From NCBI RefSeq assembly GCF_000375365.1, contig NZ_AQXB01000008.1, positions 52,499 to 116,498 of the forward strand: 64,000 bases of DNA. Direction: 5' to 3'. A model generated the notes under the pieces. The model was not told the origin of the DNA and did not search any database. It was given only the letters and a program-made list of their open reading frames with translations. The position numbers and the translations under genes are program-made. The DNA is from Corynebacterium mastitidis DSM 44356 (GTDB lineage: Bacteria > Actinomycetota > Actinomycetes > Mycobacteriales > Mycobacteriaceae). Shown here piece after piece: positions 45,575-54,981 of the stretch; positions within the stretch are counted from its first letter, which is position 1, and each line of letters begins with the position of its first letter.

Positions 45575-45610
45575 TTGTTGCCAGAGTGAATCACTCCCGT
45601 AACAAAGCGG
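45570..45610. repeat. 41-bp symmetric palindrome before menC
   Basis: CCGCTTTGTT, four bases, GAGTGA-A-TCACTC, four bases, AACAAAGCGG. Both arm pairs are perfect and the spacers are equal. The left arm overlaps the right arm of the preceding hairpin (45570-45574), so both cannot form at once in RNA. Confidence 0.7.
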
Positions 45611-45670
45611 CCCCAAGAAAACCGTGGCACCCCATTCCGCACCCCACCCCCGCGCGCCGCACCCGGCCAT

Positions 45671-45676
45671 TACCAT
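45671..45676 (+). promoter_or_regulatory. -10 box, leaderless menC start
   Basis: TACCAT ends seven bases before the ATG at 45684 and includes the earlier in-frame ATG at 45675. Confidence 0.45.
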
Positions 45677-45683
45677 GACGTCC

Positions 45684-46727
45684 ATGTCCCCCATAGCCCC
45701 CGATCGCACCCCCCGCCCGGAGCCCGATCCTGAGCCCCACCCCAAGCCCGCCCTGGATGACCTCATCGCCAGGTCCCACGTGGTGGCCCTGCCGATGCGC
45801 GCGCGGTTTCGCGGCATCACCACCCGGGAGGCCCTGTTGATCGAGGGGCCGCGCGGCTGGGGGGAGTGGGCGCCCTTCCCGGAATACGAGGATGCGGAGG
45901 CCGCCACCTGGCTGAGCGGCGCCCTGGAGTCCGCCTACGCGGGCCTGCCCCCCGCGCGCGCGGAGTCCGTGGAGGTCAACGCCACGATCCCGGCGGTGGA
46001 GCCGGGGCGGGTACCGGGCCTGCTGGCCCGGTACCCGGGGTGTACCACGGTGAAGGTCAAGGTGGCGGAGCGGGGGCAGTGTCTGGCCGAGGACGTGGCC
46101 AGGGTGGAGGCCGTGCGCGGGGTGATCCCGGACGCGCGGGTTCGCGTGGACGCCAACAGGGGGTGGACGGTGGACCAGGCGCTTAAGGCCGCCCGGGCCC
46201 TGGGGCCCCTGGATTACATGGAGCAGCCGTGCGCCACGGTGGAGGAGCTGGCCGAGCTGCGTTCCGGGCTCCGCGCGGCGGGGATACCGGCGCGGGTGGC
46301 GGCGGACGAGTCCATTCGCCGGGTTCGTGACCCGTACCGCGTGGCGGACCTGATGGCCGCGGACGTCGCCGTGCTCAAGGTGGCCCCGCTGGGCGGGGTG
46401 CGCAGGCTGCTGGGCATCGCGGAGCATCTGCGGGAGTCGCGGGCGCGCATGGGCGCCACCGTGGCCAGCGCCCTGGATACCGCCGTGGGGATGAACGCCG
46501 GGCTGGTCGCGGCCTCGTGCCTGCCGGAGCCGCAGGCCCCGGCGGGCCTGGCCACGCAGAGTCTCTTTGTGGAGGACGTGGCGGCGCCGCGCGCGCTGGT
46601 GGGCGGGCGTCTTTCCACCGCCCCGGTGGCCCCGGAGCGGGCGCGCCTGGAGTCCCTGGCGGCACCGGCGGGGCGCCGCGCGTGGTGGATCGAGCGCCTG
46701 TCTCGGTGCTGGGATCACTTAGACTGA
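45684..46727 (+). CDS. menC: o-Succinylbenzoate synthase
   Basis: MenC dehydrates SHCHC to o-succinylbenzoate. The 347-residue enolase-superfamily enzyme has a Pro-rich N-terminal tail (residues 5-25), the catalytic Lys in TVKVKVAERG, the metal Asp in RVRVDANRGW, Glu in YMEQPC and Asp in VAADESIRR, then the second Lys in AVLKVAPLGG. I chose the ATG at 45684 because it has leaderless -10 spacing; ATGs at 45675 and 45624 are in frame. Its stop overlaps the -10 box of the next gene. Confidence 0.92.
   Translation: MSPIAPDRTPRPEPDPEPHPKPALDDLIARSHVVALPMRARFRGITTREALLIEGPRGWGEWAPFPEYEDAEAATWLSGALESAYAGLPPARAESVEVNATIPAVEPGRVPGLLARYPGCTTVKVKVAERGQCLAEDVARVEAVRGVIPDARVRVDANRGWTVDQALKAARALGPLDYMEQPCATVEELAELRSGLRAAGIPARVAADESIRRVRDPYRVADLMAADVAVLKVAPLGGVRRLLGIAEHLRESRARMGATVASALDTAVGMNAGLVAASCLPEPQAPAGLATQSLFVEDVAAPRALVGGRLSTAPVAPERARLESLAAPAGRRAWWIERLSRCWDHLD
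46720..46725 (+). promoter_or_regulatory. -10 box, leaderless start of the QYQE protein
   Basis: TAGACT ends seven bases before the ATG at 46733, within the last codons of menC. Confidence 0.55.
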
Positions 46728-46732
46728 TCCTT

Positions 46733-47320
46733 ATGGATGATAATGAGACCCGCTATTTAGGTCCCACCGGCGGCCGCGACGCCAGGAATGGTCGCGGCGG
46801 TGACGGTGGCCGGGGCGGCTGGGAGGGCGCGCCGCGGGGCACCGAGCAGGAGCGGCCCCGGCAGTACTTCCCGGACCCTCAGTATCAGGAACAGGCGTAC
46901 CAGGAGCAGCCCTACCAGGAGCGGTACGCGCAGTATCAGGAGCCGGTGCCGGAGGACTCGGAACCGCCGCAGCGGGAGTCCAAGGCGAGCGGCGCGATGG
47001 CGGTGGCGGGGGTGGTGGCCGCCATCCTGATCGCCGCGGGGCTGTTCTTTTTCCTCGGTCGCGCCACCGGTGCCTCCTCGGGGTCGCAGGAGCCGGAGGT
47101 CATCACGGAGACGCGGGTGTCCACGGTGACGGTGACGGAGACGGTGCAGGACGATTCCGGCCTGCGCTTGCCCGATCTGCCCAGCGAGATCCCCTCCATC
47201 CCGGACGTGCAGGTGCCGTCCTGGCTGCAGGATCTGCTCAACGGCTCCCCGGAGGATGTCCCGGCCGAGGTCGAGCAGTATCAGGAGCAGTACCAGCAGT
47301 ATCAGGAGCCCCAGGCATGA
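46733..47320 (+). CDS. Single-span protein with QYQE repeats
   Basis: A 195-residue protein between menC and menD. A disordered N-terminus has a Gly/Arg-rich stretch and then YQE-type repeats ([15 protein letters not shown], residues 47-62). One membrane segment follows ([20 protein letters not shown], about 90-109). The outer part has a Thr/Val-rich stretch, [19 protein letters not shown], and ends again in [14 protein letters not shown]. The topology is probably N-in/C-out. The stop overlaps the menD start, so translation is coupled. I know no family; a scaffold for membrane enzymes would be speculation. Confidence 0.75.
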   Translation: MDDNETRYLGPTGGRDARNGRGGDGGRGGWEGAPRGTEQERPRQYFPDPQYQEQAYQEQPYQERYAQYQEPVPEDSEPPQRESKASGAMAVAGVVAAILIAAGLFFFLGRATGASSGSQEPEVITETRVSTVTVTETVQDDSGLRLPDLPSEIPSIPDVQVPSWLQDLLNGSPEDVPAEVEQYQEQYQQYQEPQA

Positions 47321-48945
47321 GCGCGCCCGACGCCCCGAGCGCGGAGGTAGCCCGCGAGGTGGCGGCGGCGCTGGCGGGGTACGTCACGGACGTGGTGATC
47401 TGCCCCGGCTCGCGCAACGCCGCGCTCACCCTCGCCCTGCTGGCGCGCCGCGACGTGCGCGTGCACGTGCGCATCGACGAGCGCAGCGCCGCCTTCATGG
47501 CCCTGGGCATGGCCCGCCAGCAGCGCCGCCCGGCCGCGGTGGTGATGACCTCCGGCACGGCGGTGGCCAACTGCCTGCCCGCGGTGATCGAGGCCGCCCA
47601 GGCGCACGTGCCGCTGGTGGTGCTCAGCGCGGATCGCCCCCGCCGCCTGGTGGGCACGGGCGCGAGCCAGACCATCGACCAGGTGGGGCTGTTCGGTTCC
47701 TACGCCCCCACGGTGCAGGTGGAGGGGCTGGGCGATGTGCCCCAGATCCACGCCGCCCTGCGGGATCACGCGCAGGCGCACCTCAACGTGGCCCTGGACG
47801 TGCCGCTGCTCCCGGAGGCCCTGCCCGCCCCGGAGGGGACCTCGCCGCGCGCGCCTCGCACCGTCCACCCGCACGAGGCGGATCACGGCGAGGCCCGGAT
47901 CGACCTGAGCCTGCGCACCCTGGTGATCTCCGGGGACGAGGCGTGGGAGGTCGAGGGTCTGGGCGAGGTTCCCACCATCGCGGAGCCCTCCGCCCCCACC
48001 CCCTTTCATCCGGTGCACCCCCTGGCGGCGCACCTCCTGCGCGGGGGCGTCGAGGGGGTGGATACCAAGCCGGAGCAGGTGATCGTGGTGGGGCATCCCA
48101 CCCTGCATCGCCCGGTCATGGCGCTGATCGAGGACCCGGAGATCGACGTCGTGGTGCTTAGCCGCACGGAGACGGTGACGGACCCGGGGCGCCGGGCGCG
48201 CCGGGTGGCCAGCCGGGTAACGGTCACGGGAAGCACGCCCGGGCAGTGGCTGAAGATCACCGAGGCGGCCTCGCAGATGGGGGCGCAGGCGGTGCGCGAG
48301 GCGGTGGCCTCCACGGAGTACGGCTTCACCGGGTTGCATGTGGCGGCGGCGGTGGCCGACGGCGTGGCGGTGGGCGATTCCCTGTTCCTCGCGGCCTCCA
48401 ACGCGGTGCGCGACGCCGCGATGGTGGGCCTGCCCTTCGACGGCGTGGATACGCACACCCCTCGGGGCGCGGCGGGCATCGACGGCACGGTGGGGCAGGC
48501 CGTGGGCCTGGCCCTGGCGGCGCAGTCGGCGGAGCCGGACGCGGTGCGCGCACCGCGCACGGTGGCTCTGCTGGGGGATCTCGCGCTGCTGCACGACGCC
48601 GGCGGGCTGCTCGTCGGCCCCCTGGAGGCGCGCCCGGAGAACCTCACCCTGGTGGTGGCCAACGACGAGGGCGGCGGGATCTTCGAGACCCTGGAGATGG
48701 GCGCGCCCGCGCTGCGGGATTCCTTCGAGCGCGGCTTTGGCACCCCCCACGGCGTGCGCGTGGAGGAGCTGTGCGGCGCCTACGGCGTGGAGTACGCCTC
48801 GGCGGAAAGCCTCCAGGAGCTGATCGCCGCCCTGGACGAGGCGGAGGAGGAGGGCGGCTTCCGCGTCATCGAGGCCCGCACCACCAGGGGCACCCGCCGG
48901 GAGATGCACGCGGCCCTGGAACGCGCGGTGCGGGTGGGCGCGTGA
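47317..48945 (+). CDS. menD: SEPHCHC synthase (MenD)
   Basis: MenD is the thiamine-diphosphate enzyme that joins 2-oxoglutarate to isochorismate, the first committed step of menaquinone synthesis. The 542-residue protein has the N-terminal [15 protein letters not shown], the catalytic Glu region with [17 protein letters not shown], the [19 protein letters not shown] segment and the C-terminal [14 protein letters not shown] and [12 protein letters not shown] diphosphate/magnesium motif. The ATG overlaps the preceding stop (ATGA), and its own stop overlaps the next start (GTGA). Confidence 0.96.
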   Translation: MSAPDAPSAEVAREVAAALAGYVTDVVICPGSRNAALTLALLARRDVRVHVRIDERSAAFMALGMARQQRRPAAVVMTSGTAVANCLPAVIEAAQAHVPLVVLSADRPRRLVGTGASQTIDQVGLFGSYAPTVQVEGLGDVPQIHAALRDHAQAHLNVALDVPLLPEALPAPEGTSPRAPRTVHPHEADHGEARIDLSLRTLVISGDEAWEVEGLGEVPTIAEPSAPTPFHPVHPLAAHLLRGGVEGVDTKPEQVIVVGHPTLHRPVMALIEDPEIDVVVLSRTETVTDPGRRARRVASRVTVTGSTPGQWLKITEAASQMGAQAVREAVASTEYGFTGLHVAAAVADGVAVGDSLFLAASNAVRDAAMVGLPFDGVDTHTPRGAAGIDGTVGQAVGLALAAQSAEPDAVRAPRTVALLGDLALLHDAGGLLVGPLEARPENLTLVVANDEGGGIFETLEMGAPALRDSFERGFGTPHGVRVEELCGAYGVEYASAESLQELIAALDEAEEEGGFRVIEARTTRGTRREMHAALERAVRVGA

Positions 48946-49382
48946 CCTCCCGGTTGCTGCACCGCAGCAGGCAGGCGATCATCGCGCTCTACGCGCTGGC
49001 CCTCCTGGGCTGCGCGGCGATGGTCGTGGGGCCGTGGTGGAACGATCGCACGATCGAGGCGGACCCGGGCCGGGCGCTGGCCACGGTCACCGGGGTCACG
49101 GCCTGGCGCACCACGGTGGAATACCAGGACGATCAGGGCATCTATCACCTTCCGGCCACGGGCCTGCTGTATCCCTCGGGCCTGGGCGAGGGGCAGAACG
49201 TGTGGGTCACCTACGCGCGTCGGGACCCGGATCTGGTGAAGGTGGAGGGGCGCGGGTGGACGCTGGCGGCGTGGCCCGCGGCATCGGTGGGGGTCGTCGC
49301 CACGGCCGTGGCGGGGCTATTGTGGTGGGCGGCCGGGGCGGTGGCTCGTTCACCAAGATTTTCCGGCCTTGTTACTCAATGA
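48942..49382 (+). CDS. DUF3592-like membrane protein
   Basis: A 146-residue protein with two membrane segments (residues ~12-32 and ~108-130) and a ~70-residue outer beta domain between them ([31 protein letters not shown]), as in DUF3592 proteins. The GTG overlaps the menD stop, so it is made from the same mRNA. Nothing indicates a direct role in menaquinone synthesis. The last residues after the second span ([11 protein letters not shown]) are short and cytoplasmic. Confidence 0.75.
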   Translation: MTSRLLHRSRQAIIALYALALLGCAAMVVGPWWNDRTIEADPGRALATVTGVTAWRTTVEYQDDQGIYHLPATGLLYPSGLGEGQNVWVTYARRDPDLVKVEGRGWTLAAWPAASVGVVATAVAGLLWWAAGAVARSPRFSGLVTQ

Positions 49383-49431
49383 TTAACTTGCCGTAGCGTT
49401 GCCGTAGCCAGCGCCGGGGAGGATGGGGATT

Positions 49432-50616
49432 ATGCGGATTGGCATTGTGGCAGAGTCGTTTCTTCCTAACGTCAACGGTGTGGTCAACTCCGTGCTCCGG
49501 GTGCTGGAGTACGCCAAGGCGCACGGGCACCAGGCCTTCGTCATCGCGCCGGGGGCGCGGGACTTTCAGGAGGAGGTCCCGGATTACCTGGGCTTTCCCA
49601 TTCATCGCGTGCCCACGGTGATGGTGCCGTTGATCGATTCCCTCCCGGTGGGCCTGCCGGGGCCCTCGGTGGCGGCCACGCTCAGGGAGCACCAGCCGGA
49701 CGTGGTGCACCTGGCCTCGCCCTTCGTGCTGGGGGCCGCCGGTGCCTTCGCCGCCCGCCAGCTCAAGATCCCCGCGGTGGCGGTGTATCAGACGGACGTG
49801 GCAGGCTTTTCCACCCGCTATCACCTGGGGCCGCTGGCGGCGGCGTCCTGGGAGTGGACGCGGACCTTCCACAACGCCTGCCAGCGCACCCTGGCGCCGT
49901 CGAGCCCCACGATCGAGGAGCTGCGCTCGCACGGCATTAGGAACGTGCATCGCTGGGGCCGGGGAGTGGACGCGCGGCGCTTTCACCCGGCCAAGCGCTC
50001 CGCCGAGCTGCGCCGCCGGTGGGACCCCACGGGGCGCAAGAGGATCGTGGGCTTCGTGGGGCGCCTGGCGGCGGAGAAGGGCGTGCACCGGCTCGCCTCC
50101 CTCGCCCATCACCCGGGGGTGCAGTTGGTGATCGTGGGCGACGGCCCGGAGCGCCACGAGCTGGAGGGCAGCCTGCCCAACGCGGTGTTTACGGGTCAGC
50201 TCGGCGGGGAGGAGCTGGCCCGGGCCTACGCCTCGCTGGATCTGTTTGTGCACCCCGGCGAGTTCGAGACGTTCTGCCAGGCGGTGCAGGAGGCGCAGGC
50301 CTCGGGGGTGCCCACCATCGGGCCGCGCGCGGGCGGGCCCATCGACCTCATCACGGAGGGCCGCAACGGCCTGCTTCTCGACGTCCCCACGTTCGCCCAC
50401 GAGCTGCCCTCGGCGGTGAACTGGGTGCTGGACGAGTCCCGGTACGCCCGGCTGTGCCGCAACGCCCGTGAGGACGTGGAGGGCCGCACCTGGGAGGCGC
50501 AGTGCGAGAAGCTCATGGGGCACTACCGTGAGGCCATCGCGGAGCACCGCCGAGGCCCGCGCGGCCTGGGGGCGATGTGGGGAGCGGTGCCGCTTTCCGC
50601 CCGCAGCCGCGTCTAA
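49432..50616 (+). CDS. mgtA: GT4 alpha-mannosyltransferase MgtA-like
   Basis: A 394-residue GT-B glycosyltransferase. The N-terminal half begins [20 protein letters not shown] and has [15 protein letters not shown]; the C-terminal half has [23 protein letters not shown] and the nucleotide-sugar motif [18 protein letters not shown] with its conserved Glu pair. In corynebacteria and mycobacteria the orthologue next to menG adds mannose to a glucuronyl-diacylglycerol glycolipid. GGAGGATGGGG lies just before the ATG at 49432. The stop codon lies in the -10 box of menG. Confidence 0.88.
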   Translation: MRIGIVAESFLPNVNGVVNSVLRVLEYAKAHGHQAFVIAPGARDFQEEVPDYLGFPIHRVPTVMVPLIDSLPVGLPGPSVAATLREHQPDVVHLASPFVLGAAGAFAARQLKIPAVAVYQTDVAGFSTRYHLGPLAAASWEWTRTFHNACQRTLAPSSPTIEELRSHGIRNVHRWGRGVDARRFHPAKRSAELRRRWDPTGRKRIVGFVGRLAAEKGVHRLASLAHHPGVQLVIVGDGPERHELEGSLPNAVFTGQLGGEELARAYASLDLFVHPGEFETFCQAVQEAQASGVPTIGPRAGGPIDLITEGRNGLLLDVPTFAHELPSAVNWVLDESRYARLCRNAREDVEGRTWEAQCEKLMGHYREAIAEHRRGPRGLGAMWGAVPLSARSRV

Positions 50617-50619
50617 ACT
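50614..50619 (+). promoter_or_regulatory. -10 box, leaderless menG start
   Basis: TAAACT contains the mgtA stop codon and ends eight bases before the GTG of menG. Confidence 0.55.
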
Positions 50620-50627
50620 GGTGCCTC

Positions 50628-51317
50628 GTGGCTAAGGCATCACTGGATAAGAAGCCCCTGGACGTCGCCGCGATGTTTGACGACGTGGGCAAGAACTACG
50701 ACCTCACCAACACGGTGCTGTCCTTTGGGCAGGACCGCCGGTGGCGTCGCCGCACCAGGGAGCGCCTCAACCTGCGGCCGGGGGAGCGGGTGCTGGACCT
50801 TGCAGCGGGCACGGCGGTGTCCACCGTGGAGCTGGCCAAGTCCGGGGCGTGGTGCGTGGCCTGCGACTTCTCCCCGGGGATGCTGGCGGCGGGGGCGCAC
50901 CGCCCCGTGCCCAAGGTGGTGGGGGACGGCATGCGCCTGCCCTTTGCGGATAACACCTTTGACGCCGTGACCATCTCCTACGGCCTGCGCAACATTCACG
51001 ATTTCCGCGCGGGCCTGCGGGAGATGGCGCGGGTGACGCGCCCCGGGGGGCGGCTCACGGTCAACGAGTTCTCCACCCCCGTGGTGCCCGTGTTTGGCAC
51101 GGTGTACAAGGAGTACCTCATGCGCCTGCTCCCCGCGGTGGCGCGGGTGGTGTCCTCCAACCCGGAGGCCTACGAGTACCTGGCGGATTCCATTCGGGCC
51201 TGGCCGGATCAGGAGGCCCTGGCGCGGGAGATCAACGCCAACGGCTGGCAGGGCTGCGGCTGGCAGAACCTCACGCTAGGCATCGTGGCCATGCACTCCG
51301 CGATCAAGCCGGGCTAG
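50628..51317 (+). CDS. menG: Demethylmenaquinone methyltransferase
   Basis: MenG (UbiE family) methylates demethylmenaquinone with S-adenosylmethionine, the last ring step. The 229-residue protein has [13 protein letters not shown], the SAM motif [17 protein letters not shown] (about residues 50-66), [21 protein letters not shown] and the C-terminal [13 protein letters not shown]. The GTG at 50628 gives the normal N-terminus. It ends one base from the end of the convergent menJ gene. Confidence 0.95.
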   Translation: MAKASLDKKPLDVAAMFDDVGKNYDLTNTVLSFGQDRRWRRRTRERLNLRPGERVLDLAAGTAVSTVELAKSGAWCVACDFSPGMLAAGAHRPVPKVVGDGMRLPFADNTFDAVTISYGLRNIHDFRAGLREMARVTRPGGRLTVNEFSTPVVPVFGTVYKEYLMRLLPAVARVVSSNPEAYEYLADSIRAWPDQEALAREINANGWQGCGWQNLTLGIVAMHSAIKPG

Positions 51318-51318
51318 G

Positions 51319-52560
51319 TCAGCACCATAGGGGGCGGCGCCCGGGCACGCGGGCGGCGGCCCATCCGGCGGCCCGCCAGGCGCGGGCCACGAGGTCGCGG
51401 TCCTCCTCCGTGACCAGGTTGCCCATCAGGCGCGCCGCGGCGGGCATGAGGCGCGCGCCCAGCGGGCCGCGCAGCGCCAGCGGGCCCACGGCGGGCAGCA
51501 GGCGGGGGTAGGTCAGCAGCCGGGCGGCGGCGCGGGCCAGGGCGAAGGCCTCCCCGTAGCGCTCGCGCAGGGCGGCGGGCCAGGCGCGCCGGTAGTCCGA
51601 GGTGCCCACCAGGGAGATCGCCAGCTCGGCGGTCTCCATGCCGTAGTCGATGCCCTCGCCGTTGAGGGGGTTGACGCAGGCGGCGGCGTCGCCGATGAGC
51701 ATCCAGTTACGCCCGGCCACGGTGCTCACGGCCCCGCCCATGGGCAGCAGCGCGGAGGCCACGCTGCGGGTGGGGCCCAGCTCCCACTCCTCGCGCTGCT
51801 GCCGGGCGTAGTGCTCCAGGAGCTTTTTGGTGTTGACCCTGGCGCGGCGGCGGGTGGTGGACAGCGCTCCGCAGCCGAGGTTGACCTCCCCGGTGCCCAG
51901 GGGGAAGATCCAGCCGTAGCCGGGCTGGGCGGTGCCCTCGGCGTCGCGCAGCTCTAGGTGGGAGTGGATCCAGGGCTCCCGGTGGCGGGGGGTGGCGCAG
52001 TAGGAGCGCGCCGCGATCCCGTACACCTCCTCCTGGTGCCAGGTGCGGCCGAGCTGCTTGCCCAGGGGGGATCGCACGCCGTCGGCCACCAGCACGGCGG
52101 CGGGGCGCACGCGCTGTTCTTTCCCCTCGTGGCGCACGATGACCTCGCGGATGCGTTCGCCCTCGAGCACCGGGCGCAGGGCCTGGGCCCCCTGCCACAC
52201 GGCGGCTCCGGCGCGCTGCGCGGTGTGCAGCAGCAGGTGGTCCAGGTCGGCGCGCGGCATGGCGGAGCCCACCGAGCCGAAGGTACTGCGCGGCCAGGGC
52301 GCGGTGACGGAGCCGCCGAAGCCGTGGAGCTTGAGTCCCCTGTTGCTGTAGCGGTCGAGGATCTGCGTGGAGAGGCCCAGGCGCTCGAGGTGGTGGATGG
52401 CGCGGGGGGTGAGGCCGTCGCCGCAGGTTTTATCGCGGGGGAAGGAGGCGGCGTCGATGAGGAGGGTATCGAAGCCGCGCGAGGCGGCCCAGGTGGCGGC
52501 CGTGGCGCCCGCGGGCCCGGCACCGACGATGAGCAGGTAGGGGGAAAGGTGAGAACTCAC
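51319..52560 (-). CDS. menJ: Menaquinone beta-isoprene reductase (geranylgeranyl reductase family)
   Basis: A 413-residue flavoprotein. It has the FAD-binding VGAGPAGATAATWAAS, the family motif FPRDKTCGDGLTPRA, the VLVADGVRSPLG segment and the flavin ribityl motif LIGDAAACVNPLNGEGIDYG. In Mycobacterium tuberculosis the orthologue beside menG saturates the beta-isoprene unit of menaquinone, so the organism probably makes MK(H2). The GTG start is preceded by TACACT at leaderless spacing. It is divergent from the polyprenyl diphosphate synthase gene. Confidence 0.88.
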   Translation of the reverse strand: MSSHLSPYLLIVGAGPAGATAATWAASRGFDTLLIDAASFPRDKTCGDGLTPRAIHHLERLGLSTQILDRYSNRGLKLHGFGGSVTAPWPRSTFGSVGSAMPRADLDHLLLHTAQRAGAAVWQGAQALRPVLEGERIREVIVRHEGKEQRVRPAAVLVADGVRSPLGKQLGRTWHQEEVYGIAARSYCATPRHREPWIHSHLELRDAEGTAQPGYGWIFPLGTGEVNLGCGALSTTRRRARVNTKKLLEHYARQQREEWELGPTRSVASALLPMGGAVSTVAGRNWMLIGDAAACVNPLNGEGIDYGMETAELAISLVGTSDYRRAWPAALRERYGEAFALARAAARLLTYPRLLPAVGPLALRGPLGARLMPAAARLMGNLVTEEDRDLVARAWRAAGWAAARVPGRRPLWC

Positions 52561-52567
52561 ACCCCGG

Positions 52568-52573
52568 AGTGTA
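52568..52573 (-). promoter_or_regulatory. -10 box, leaderless menJ start
   Basis: TACACT on the minus strand ends seven bases before the GTG of menJ. Confidence 0.5.
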
Positions 52574-52678
52574 TCTACGGGGGTTATTCCGCTACGGTTG
52601 AGTCCGAGTTAACGTTACTCTCCAGGATGGGGAGCCACCTGGCCCGGAGATACAAATCACCTGCGAGGACACCAAGAC

Positions 52679-53701
52679 ATGACCAATGGGCGAGAAGCGG
52701 CAACCCCTGGTGTGGTGGCGGGGTCGCTAAACCTCGGCGATGATGCCCTCAACGCGCGCGTGGGGCGGGGCCTGGGGCTGGTGGAGGACACCCTCTACGC
52801 CCACCTCGAGCGGGGCGACGAGGTCCTGCGGGATAAGGTCATGCACCTGGTGCGCGCGGGCGGCAAGCGGTTCCGTCCCATGTTTGCGCTTTTGGCCTCC
52901 GAGTACGGGCAGCGCCCCATGTGCGAGGACGTGGTGCGCGCCGCCGCCGTGGTGGAGATGACGCACCTGGCCACCCTGTATCACGACGACGTGATGGACG
53001 AGGCCGCGCGGCGGCGCGGGGTGGAGTCCGCCAACGCCCGCTGGGGCAACTCCGTGGCGATCCTCGCCGGGGATCACCTGCTGGCGCAGGCCTCCGGGAT
53101 CATGGCGGACCTGGGTACCCCCACCGTCAAGCACTTCGCGGAGACCTTTGGCACCCTCGTGACCGGGCAGATGCGCGAGACCGTGGGGGCGCAGGGCGGT
53201 GATCCCATCGCGCATTACACCCGCGTGATCGAGGAAAAGACGGGCGTGCTCATCGCGTCTGCGGGCTACCTTGGCGGCCTGCACGGCGGCGCGAGCGAGC
53301 GGCACATCCGGGCGCTTCAGGGCTACGGACACGCCATCGGCATGGTGTTCCAGATCGTGGATGACATCATCGACCTCTTCTCCACGCCCGAGGAGTCCGG
53401 CAAGGTGCGAGGCACGGACCTGCGCGAGGGAGTGTGGACCCTGCCGGTGCTCTACGCCCTCGCGGAGGAGGGGGAGGTGGGGCAGCACCTGCGCGGCCTG
53501 CTCACCGGGCCGCTGACCTCGGAGGAACAGGTGGCCGAGGCGCTGGCCCTGCTGGAGCGCTCCGAGGGCAGGCGCCGCGCGGCGCACGACGCATCGGCGT
53601 GGGCTCAGCGCGCCCGCGAGTGCCTGGGGGAGCTTCCCGACGCCCCCGCTACCCGCGCCCTGGAGGCGTTGGTGACCTACACCGCCGAGCGCCTGGGCTG
53701 A
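52679..53701 (+). CDS. ispB: Polyprenyl diphosphate synthase
   Basis: A 340-residue trans-prenyltransferase that builds the menaquinone side chain from isopentenyl diphosphate. The first aspartate motif is LYHDDVMDEAARRRG (about residues 100-114), preceded by GGKRFRPM; the second is VFQIVDDIIDLF. GQMRETVG and the Lys in GKVRGTDLREG are also in place. The residues before the first motif (M, T, H) set chain length, but I cannot read the number of units from them. GCGAGGAC precedes the ATG. It lies opposite menJ and before tRNA-Tyr. Confidence 0.94.
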   Translation: MTNGREAATPGVVAGSLNLGDDALNARVGRGLGLVEDTLYAHLERGDEVLRDKVMHLVRAGGKRFRPMFALLASEYGQRPMCEDVVRAAAVVEMTHLATLYHDDVMDEAARRRGVESANARWGNSVAILAGDHLLAQASGIMADLGTPTVKHFAETFGTLVTGQMRETVGAQGGDPIAHYTRVIEEKTGVLIASAGYLGGLHGGASERHIRALQGYGHAIGMVFQIVDDIIDLFSTPEESGKVRGTDLREGVWTLPVLYALAEEGEVGQHLRGLLTGPLTSEEQVAEALALLERSEGRRRAAHDASAWAQRARECLGELPDAPATRALEALVTYTAERLG

Positions 53702-53785
53702 CCCGGTTGTCCCATGTGACCAGGTGATTTGCCCGGTTGGGGTGGGGGCATAGTAAAGTAACCCCCGCACCGCATGGTGTGGTTT

Positions 53786-53867
53786 GCCAGGTTGCCCGAG
53801 CGGCCAAAGGGAGCGGACTGTAAATCCGCCGGCATTGCCTTCAGAAGTTCGAATCTTCTACCTGGCA
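53786..53867 (+). tRNA. tRNA-Tyr (GTA)
   Basis: The acceptor arms GCCAGGT and ACCTGGC pair perfectly; the long variable arm (class II) suits tyrosine; the anticodon loop is CTGTAAA. The CC of the CCA tail follows, but its A is not encoded. Confidence 0.95.
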
Positions 53868-54107
53868 CCGTGAACCGCCGCCATAATCTTCCCCGGGAGG
53901 TTATGGCGGCGGTTTTTGTTGTGCCCATTGTTGCCCGCCCCGGCCCGCCGGGCTGCGCGGCGGGGTGCGGCGCGGGGCGCGGGAGTGGCGTGAAGGCCTC
54001 AAAATGCGGGATGAACTGCCGATTTGTGGTTGGTTGGGGGATCGGGTTAACCTTTGTGAGGCTTCAACGGAGCGGCCAGGGAAACCTGGAAACGATGTTG
54101 TAAGCAT

Positions 54108-54180
54108 GCCCCCTTAGCTCAGTCGGCAGAGCGTTTCCATGGTAAGGAAAAGGTCAACAGTTCGATTCTGTTAGGGGGCT
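54108..54180 (+). tRNA. tRNA-Thr (GGT)
   Basis: Acceptor arms GCCCCCT and AGGGGGC pair; the anticodon stem TTTCC/GGAAA encloses ATGGTAA. No CCA is encoded. Confidence 0.95.
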
Positions 54181-54221
54181 CTGTTGCTCTTTCTGGCCCA
54201 CAGCGGACGGGAGGGGTGCAG

Positions 54222-54293
54222 GGCGGTGTAGCTCAGTGGTAGAGCAAGCGACTCATAATCGCTGTGTCGAGAGTTCAATTCTCTCCATCGCTA
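54222..54293 (+). tRNA. tRNA-Met (CAT), elongator type
   Basis: Acceptor arms GGCGGTG and CATCGCT pair with two G-U wobbles; the anticodon stem AGCGA/TCGCT encloses CTCATAA. The 1-72 wobble and the lack of the three G-C anticodon-stem pairs of the initiator favour the elongator. No CCA is encoded. Confidence 0.92.
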
Positions 54294-54417
54294 CTGGAAC
54301 TCACGAGGGCCGGGCTTCGCGCCTGGCTTTAGTTCTAGGTTCCGCGGGGTGCCCGCTTCTCCACGGGAGCGGATGCCTCTGGTAGGGTAGTTCCTGCCGC
54401 GTCAGCGGCGAGAACAA

Positions 54418-54490
54418 AGGGGCGTGGCGCAATTGGTAGCGCAACGGTCTCCAAAACCGTAGGTTGCAGGTTCGAGTCCTGTCGCCCCTG
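54418..54490 (+). tRNA. tRNA-Trp (CCA)
   Basis: Acceptor arms AGGGGCG and CGCCCCT pair; the anticodon stem ACGGT/ACCGT encloses CTCCAAA. The CCA end is encoded (54491-54493). secE starts 28 bases later and is probably cotranscribed. Confidence 0.96.
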
Positions 54491-54518
54491 CCAATACTTT
54501 TCAACTCTAAGGAGTGCT

Positions 54519-54842
54519 GTGAGCGAGGATCGCGCAAACCAGCCGGGCGCTAGCCGGCCCACGGGTAAGCGGCAGCGCACCGGTGCTGGCAGCATCACCA
54601 CGTCCTCCTACGAGGCCCAGAAGGCCTCCTCCTCCGCCGTGGAGGACGGCAAGCCGGGCGGAGGCCCGCTGCATTTCATCCCCGAGGTGGGCTCCGAGAT
54701 CAAGAAGGTCATCTGGCCCACCGCCGGGCAGATGGTCACCTACACCCTGGTGGTGTTCGCCTTCCTCATCGTGCTCACGGCCCTGGTCTCCGGGGTGGAC
54801 TTCCTGGTGGGCATGGGAGTTGAGAAGGTGCTCAACCCGTAG
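54519..54842 (+). CDS. secE: Protein translocase subunit SecE
   Basis: A 107-residue SecE. The first ~45 residues are hydrophilic and variable; the conserved helix-loop FIPEVGSEIKKVIWPTAGQM precedes one membrane segment (VTYTLVVFAFLIVLTALVSG). It stabilises the SecYEG channel. AAGGAG lies five bases before the GTG. It is followed by a hairpin terminator and then nusG, the usual secE-nusG order but with separate transcripts. Confidence 0.95.
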   Translation: MSEDRANQPGASRPTGKRQRTGAGSITTSSYEAQKASSSAVEDGKPGGGPLHFIPEVGSEIKKVIWPTAGQMVTYTLVVFAFLIVLTALVSGVDFLVGMGVEKVLNP

Positions 54843-54864
54843 TAGTATTTCCCATACTTTGATG

Positions 54865-54905
54865 ATTATCCCGCCGTCCGCAAGGGCGGCGGGATAATTC
54901 TTTGG
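54865..54905 (+). terminator. Terminator after secE
   Basis: ATTATCCCGCCG (54865-54876) pairs with CGGCGGGATAAT (54887-54898). The stem can extend inwards to a GCAA tetraloop. TCTTTGG follows. Confidence 0.85.
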
Positions 54906-54981
54906 ATACCGTGGGTGGTGCGCTGGCTGACCTGCACCGCGCCGGACATGATGTATTGATCTCAACCCCTTGGAGAACACG

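Larger units (their letters stand above)
45361..45683. other. Structured gene-free region before menC
   Basis: No gene is supported in these 323 bases. They contain two copies of a 28-base palindromic motif (45485-45512, 45546-45573), a 41-base symmetric palindrome (45570-45610) that shares bases with the second copy, and the menC -10 box. Details are given in the separate entries. Confidence 0.6.
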
